NCBI GenBank assembly: GCA_902767235.1
Contig: CACXGR010000118.1
Location: 1-10,153, forward strand
DNA length: 10,153 nt
DNA from: an uncultured Lachnospiraceae bacterium
GTDB lineage: Bacteria; Bacillota; Clostridia; Lachnospirales; Lachnospiraceae
Reading direction: 5' to 3'
The notes beneath the pieces are model-generated. The model was not told the origin of the DNA. It was given only the letters and a program-made list of their open reading frames with translations, and did no database searches. Shown here one piece after another: positions 6,847 to 10,153 of this stretch; the stretch's first letter is position 1, and every line of letters begins with the position of its first letter. The translations under genes were made by a program, and so were the position numbers.

Positions 6847-6852
6847 CCTCCT
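6847..6852 (-). promoter_or_regulatory. Ribosome binding site deciding the isomerase start
   Basis: AGGAGG on the minus strand, 6 bases before ATG at 6840. Its first base is the last base of the metal-sensor TGA stop, so termination and reinitiation are close together. Confidence 0.8.
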
Positions 6853-7229
6853 CACTTCATAAATCTGTCGATCGCTTCGTTCATCTTCTCGATGGAATCC
6901 CGGTCATTTTCCCTGACCGCCTCCACGATGCAGTGTTCCATATGCTGCTTCAGGATCAGCTTGCCCGTGTTGTTGATCTCCGACTTGACCGCGGAGAGCT
7001 GGATCAGCACATCCGAGCAGTCTTCTCCATCCTCCACCATGCGGCGCACTTTGTCCAGGTGTCCGACCGAGCGCTTGAGCCGGTTTACGATCGCGCGGAT
7101 CTGCTCCGGGTCATGGGTATGGCTGTGATTTGCGTGATGCACGTGTTCATGGGCACCCTCCTCCTCGTGGGAGTGGTAATGCACGCCGTCATGCGTGTGA
7201 TAATGACCGCTCTCCGAATGATTTTCCAT
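6852..7229 (-). CDS. CsoR/RcnR-family metal-sensing repressor with His-rich N-terminal tail
   Basis: 125 residues from ATG 7229. The C-terminal part (about 42-125) is a DUF156/CsoR-type all-helical repressor: it begins near EQIRAIVNRLKRSVGHLDKV and continues through DCSDVLIQLSAVKSEIN to KQHMEHCIVEAV. The CsoR Cu(I) ligand set Cys-His-Cys is present as Cys71, His96 and Cys100 (C36, H61 and C65 in M. tuberculosis CsoR). This favours copper sensing over the formaldehyde (FrmR) or nickel/cobalt (RcnR) types. Residues 4-39 hold 14 histidines in HxH patterns, an extension ordinary CsoR proteins lack. An alternative GTG at 7238 would overlap the MATE stop by 4 nt, but AAGG at 7238-7241 is 8 bases from ATG 7229 and only abuts GTG, so ATG is preferred. 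No copA or copZ is in view; the neighbours are a MATE exporter and a sugar isomerase. Family certain; metal inferred. Confidence 0.92.
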   Translation of the reverse strand: MENHSESGHYHTHDGVHYHSHEEEGAHEHVHHANHSHTHDPEQIRAIVNRLKRSVGHLDKVRRMVEDGEDCSDVLIQLSAVKSEINNTGKLILKQHMEHCIVEAVRENDRDSIEKMNEAIDRFMK

Positions 7230-7234
7230 ACCGG

Positions 7235-8623
7235 TCACCTTCCTTCCGTGCTGTTTGCGCTGTTTTCTGTAATTATATCAGTTTCCGCCGGATCTTCTAT
7301 ATCCCTCACCAGCTTTTTATACAGGAAGAAGCAGATCACGGATGATAAAAGAGACCCCATCGGCGCCGCCAGTCCCATGGGATAGAGCGTCGCCGGGAAC
7401 ATGACCGAAGCCAGATAGGCCCCGGGGATCCTGACAAGAACAATGGACGTGATATTGTGGATAAAGGAATAGAGCGACCGGCCGCAGGCGCTGAAAAAGC
7501 CGCTGAAGCAGAACTGGATCCCGGCGATGACGCAGTCCAGCGAGTAGGACCGAAGGTACTGGCCTCCCAGACGCACCACTTCCGGCTCCTGGGTGACAAA
7601 GACGCCCACGATCTCTTCCGCCGCAAACTGGCAGATCACAAAGACGACGGCGCCTGTGCCCACGCACACCGCGATCCCGTACCACAGCGCTCTTTTGGCC
7701 CGCTCGCGCTCGCCGGCGCCCATATTCTGGGCTGCCACTGCCGAGACGGTGGACAGCATGGATGAGGGCACCAGAAAGAGGAAGCTGATGATCTTTTCCA
7801 CAATGCCGACCGCCGCCGCCACGTCCACGCCCCGGCTGTTCGCGATCGTCGTGATCACCAAAAAGGACACCTGTATGAGGCCCTCCTGAAAGGCCACGGG
7901 CACGCCGATCCCCAGCAGCCGCTTCATGCAGCGCGAATCCGGGATCAGGTCGCTCCTGTGCATCACCGCTCCTTCCTGCCCCTTCATGAGAAAGAGCAGC
8001 GCGATCACCACGGAGAATGCCTGGGATCCCACCGTCGCGGCGGCGGCGCCGGCTGCCCCCATTCCGAGCGGTCCGATCAAAATATAGTCAAATCCCACGT
8101 TGATCAGCCCCGCGATCGCCACAAAGATCATGGGACTTTTGGTATCTCCCATTCCGCGGAAGATACTGCTGATCACGTTGTAAGCGGTGATGAAAGGCAC
8201 GCCGATGAAACAGATGATCAGATATCTGCGCGCCTCTCCCAGCGCCTGGGGAGGTACCGACAGGATTTTCAGGATCCCTTCCGTGCTGATCAGAAGGATC
8301 ACCGTCAGGATCAGCGCAAAGACAGAAAAGAGCGTGGCCGAGTTCCCGATGAATCTGGCGCACTCCCTGCCGGATCTTGCACCGACGGCGAGGCTGATGC
8401 ACACCGTGGTGCCCATGGCCAGCCCTACGATCACAACGGTCAGCATGTGCATGACCTGGCTTCCCACTGCCACGGCAGAGACCGCCGCTGCGCCGTTGTA
8501 CTGCCCGGTTATAAAAAGATCCGCCATTCCGTAGAAGGTCTGCAAAAAACAGGCGACCAGAAACGGCACTGCAAACTGCAGCATTTTTCCAAAGAGACTG
8601 CCTTTAGTCAGATCTTTCTGCAT
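7235..8623 (-). CDS. MATE family efflux transporter
   Basis: 462 residues of largely hydrophobic sequence, the usual length for MATE multidrug/toxin exporters, which push out cationic or other small molecules using a Na+ or H+ gradient. The N-half begins with GSLFGKMLQFAVPF (8-21) and MADLFITGQYNG (33-44). RGMGDTKSP (156-164) and AAQNMGAGERERAKRA (297-312) are conserved family segments, the second marking the pseudo-repeat in the C-half. About 12 membrane helices are expected. The C-terminal tail (about 440-462) is polar and acidic. The start is supported by AAGGAGG at 8636-8642, with rather long spacing of 12 bases. The gene begins 27 bases after the T-tract of the terminator that follows the L,D-transpeptidase gene, and its stop is 5 bases from the preferred metal-sensor start. 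Substrate unknown; the linked sensor makes a metal-related or envelope-stress role worth considering. Confidence 0.95.
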   Translation of the reverse strand: MQKDLTKGSLFGKMLQFAVPFLVACFLQTFYGMADLFITGQYNGAAAVSAVAVGSQVMHMLTVVIVGLAMGTTVCISLAVGARSGRECARFIGNSATLFSVFALILTVILLISTEGILKILSVPPQALGEARRYLIICFIGVPFITAYNVISSIFRGMGDTKSPMIFVAIAGLINVGFDYILIGPLGMGAAGAAAATVGSQAFSVVIALLFLMKGQEGAVMHRSDLIPDSRCMKRLLGIGVPVAFQEGLIQVSFLVITTIANSRGVDVAAAVGIVEKIISFLFLVPSSMLSTVSAVAAQNMGAGERERAKRALWYGIAVCVGTGAVVFVICQFAAEEIVGVFVTQEPEVVRLGGQYLRSYSLDCVIAGIQFCFSGFFSACGRSLYSFIHNITSIVLVRIPGAYLASVMFPATLYPMGLAAPMGSLLSSVICFFLYKKLVRDIEDPAETDIITENSANSTEGR

Positions 8624-8649
8624 ATGTGTTTAGTGCCTCCTTTGAATGC

Positions 8650-8692
8650 AAAAAACACCTTCCAGCGGAAATCAAATTCCCGTTGGAAGGTG
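8650..8692 (-). terminator. Intrinsic terminator after the L,D-transpeptidase gene
   Basis: A 13-bp stem (CACCTTCCAGCGG at 8656-8668 against 8680-8692, with one G:U pair) and an 11-nt AT-rich loop. On the minus strand it is followed directly by six T (8655-8650). It begins 19 bases after the L,D-transpeptidase stop. Unusually, the MATE ribosome binding site starts only about 8 bases beyond the T-tract, leaving no room for a complete separate promoter after the terminator. Confidence 0.9.
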
Positions 8693-8710
8693 GAAATCAG
8701 CTCTTCCGTC

Positions 8711-10153
8711 TCAATAGAATACCACGACCGGCATGCCGGTGCGCACATAATTGTAGAAGGTCGGTGCGATCGACGGCGGCAGGTTGATGCATCCGTGCGA
8801 TCCGTCATATTTGTAGATATCGCCTCCGAAACTGGACCGCCAGCTGGCATCGTGGAATCCGCATCCGCTGTAGAATGGCATCCAGTAATCCACGTGTGAG
8901 ACATAGGAGTACTGTCCGTTGCCGAGCGGCGTTCCCTTCAGATCGGTGTCCGTATCCTTGTAGAGGATCTGGTAAACGCCGGTAGGCGTGCCGCGGCCGC
9001 CAGAAGGAAGGCCCGATACGCAGTCCGTATCCAGGACCATCTCGCCGTCAATATAGATCCACACATGCTGCTTGGAGAGGTTGGCCTCAATATATGTGCC
9101 GCCGATCCCGCTGCCGCTGGTGTACTGCTTCTGGTAATAGTAAGGCTCTCTCTCTTCTTTCTCGCCGTCCCAGAGAAGATCCCATACTTCCTCTTTCTCG
9201 GTCTCTTTATCCACCGAGTAGCCGTAGTCACCGCCTTCCACTTCGATATCTCCGACGTTTGTGGCATGGAAGTTCCATGTCTTGCCGACTGTGTTGACGT
9301 TTCGGGCGACTTCATCGACCCAGAAGCTGATCTTTTCTTCCCAGAGATCCTCGTCCCTGTAGTAGTTGCCCTTGTCATCGACGGACAGCCACTGAACGGT
9401 GTCATCCGCATCGATGGTGATCGAATCGCCGTTCGGAAGATTCCATGTGATGGCGCCCGCCAGCATCTTGTTGTAGCTGTCGCACTTGTTCACGATATCC
9501 TCGTCCGTGCTGCGCACTTTAGGCTCCGAATAGGCTCCCTCGATCGCCGTCACGTCCACCGAAGTCTCCCCTGTTCGGACCGCTCTCTCCGCAGCCTCCT
9601 GCACGAGCGCTGTTTTGATCGTGTCGCCCTCCACCTCGGGAATGATGCTGAAGGTCGTGCCGGAAAGCTCAATATAGGCGTCCTTGGGTTTGATCATATT
9701 GTCCTTCTGAAGCTCCGGCAGTTCCGCCACTGCTTTGGTCAGAAGATCGGGATCATAGGTCAGTTTCTGCATGACCTGCCCGTCCGTTCGCCTGAAAAAG
9801 CACTGATACCACTTGCGGGCGTCCTGGGAGCGAAGGATCTGATCCACGCTGCCGTCGGGCTTTACTTTGTAGCCGATCTGGTCTCCGGTGATCAGCTCTG
9901 TCGATCCGTTCCGGAAACTGATGGTCAGCTCATATCCCGTCGCCTTCTCGGAGAGGATCTTCTCCACCTCCGGAGAAGTCATACCGCTGACATCGATCCC
10001 GTTTACATAGGTATTCTGAAGAAAATGCGTCTGCGCATAGACTACGCCGTAGTAATAGCTCCAGCCAATGACGCACAGAAGAAGAAAGATCAGGACCGGC
10101 CCTATGCTTCTGTGCCGCTTCTCCGGGTAGTATTCTTCTTCCGGCTCCGGCGC
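8711..10153 (-). CDS. L,D-transpeptidase (YkuD) with N-terminal membrane anchor, 5' end off the window
   Basis: 480 residues are visible and the frame stays open to the right edge, upstream of the first internal Met (9982), so the N-terminus is missing. Order: an acidic, Pro/Glu/Tyr-rich cytoplasmic segment (visible 1-17), one membrane helix (about 22-46), then a VanW/PG_binding_4-like region starting at TYVNGIDVSGM (48-58), and a C-terminal YkuD domain (about 345-480). The catalytic motif is SHGCIN (452-457), with Cys455 as nucleophile (codon 8791-8789); the upstream His is in GCGFHDASW. The YkuD start has the usual NLSKQHVWIYIDGE strand pair and a GTPTGVYQI segment. Such enzymes exchange the D-Ala of a tetrapeptide donor for a meso-DAP or similar amine, making 3-3 crosslinks or attaching proteins, and resist most beta-lactams other than carbapenems. 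A terminator follows. Assignment confident; the exact acceptor is unknown. Confidence 0.95.
   Translation of the reverse strand, partial: APEPEEEYYPEKRHRSIGPVLIFLLLCVIGWSYYYGVVYAQTHFLQNTYVNGIDVSGMTSPEVEKILSEKATGYELTISFRNGSTELITGDQIGYKVKPDGSVDQILRSQDARKWYQCFFRRTDGQVMQKLTYDPDLLTKAVAELPELQKDNMIKPKDAYIELSGTTFSIIPEVEGDTIKTALVQEAAERAVRTGETSVDVTAIEGAYSEPKVRSTDEDIVNKCDSYNKMLAGAITWNLPNGDSITIDADDTVQWLSVDDKGNYYRDEDLWEEKISFWVDEVARNVNTVGKTWNFHATNVGDIEVEGGDYGYSVDKETEKEEVWDLLWDGEKEEREPYYYQKQYTSGSGIGGTYIEANLSKQHVWIYIDGEMVLDTDCVSGLPSGGRGTPTGVYQILYKDTDTDLKGTPLGNGQYSYVSHVDYWMPFYSGCGFHDASWRSSFGGDIYKYDGSHGCINLPPSIAPTFYNYVRTGMPVVVFY

Noticed and set aside
8656..8692. The palindrome between the L,D-transpeptidase and MATE genes as a CsoR operator
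   Set aside because: The stem with an immediate six-T tract fits an intrinsic terminator, and it lacks the G/C-tract pattern of known CsoR operators. A dual role is left open as a test in the findings only.
8608..8904. A 98-codon minus-strand frame running from inside the L,D-transpeptidase gene through the terminator into the MATE start
   Set aside because: It is out of frame with the catalytic motif of the L,D-transpeptidase and has no family resemblance; a shadow that happens to stay open.
1..10153. tRNA, rRNA, CRISPR array, insertion sequence or phage genes
   Set aside because: No cloverleaf-like or rRNA sequence, no spaced direct repeats beyond the coding 45-bp units, and no transposase or integrase motif was seen on either strand.

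Overview
The window looks like chromosome from a moderately GC-rich Bacillota bacterium of class Clostridia, most likely Lachnospiraceae. The main clues are a DUF4317 protein (a family I know mainly from Clostridia), strong AGGAGG-type ribosome binding sites with frequent GTG starts and 4-nt gene overlaps, and a YkuD-type L,D-transpeptidase with the Gram-positive architecture (one membrane helix, then a VanW/PG_binding_4-like domain). No rRNA, tRNA, phage, transposase or CRISPR marker is present, so placement below family level is not possible.

Layout. Positions 1-14 hold only the first codons of a minus-strand gene that runs off the left edge. Positions 21-165 are a divergent promoter region, with a consensus extended -10 box for the minus-strand gene. 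A DUF4317 gene follows on the plus strand (166-1293). Everything else is on the minus strand, read right to left: an L,D-transpeptidase (8711 to beyond the right edge), an intrinsic terminator, then a tight seven-gene string: MATE exporter, His-rich CsoR-type metal sensor, AGE-family sugar isomerase, membrane-anchored D-Ala-D-Ala carboxypeptidase, small two-helix membrane protein, ROK-like kinase and rhomboid protease. Gaps inside the string run from a 26-nt overlap to 24 nt, and a second intrinsic terminator at 1283-1331 closes it. The DUF4317 gene converges on that terminator.

How the genes may work together (inference). Two enzymes act on the peptidoglycan stem peptide. A D,D-carboxypeptidase makes the tetrapeptide that L,D-transpeptidases use as donor, so a link to 3-3 crosslinking is reasonable. 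The isomerase and ROK-like kinase resemble the isomerase/epimerase plus sugar kinase pairs of hexose or amino-sugar use, but the kinase has an unrecognised N-terminal domain of about 180 residues and lacks the ROK zinc motif. The metal sensor carries an unusual N-terminal histidine cluster and has no copper ATPase or chaperone beside it here.

No gene-poor stretch exceeds 300 bases. The parts that most deserve follow-up are the CsoR-like sensor with its His-rich tail, the ROK-like protein with its extra domain, the terminator placed almost against the MATE ribosome binding site, and the 45-bp tandem repeat in the carboxypeptidase linker. I see no clear sign of a wholly new defence or mobile system.
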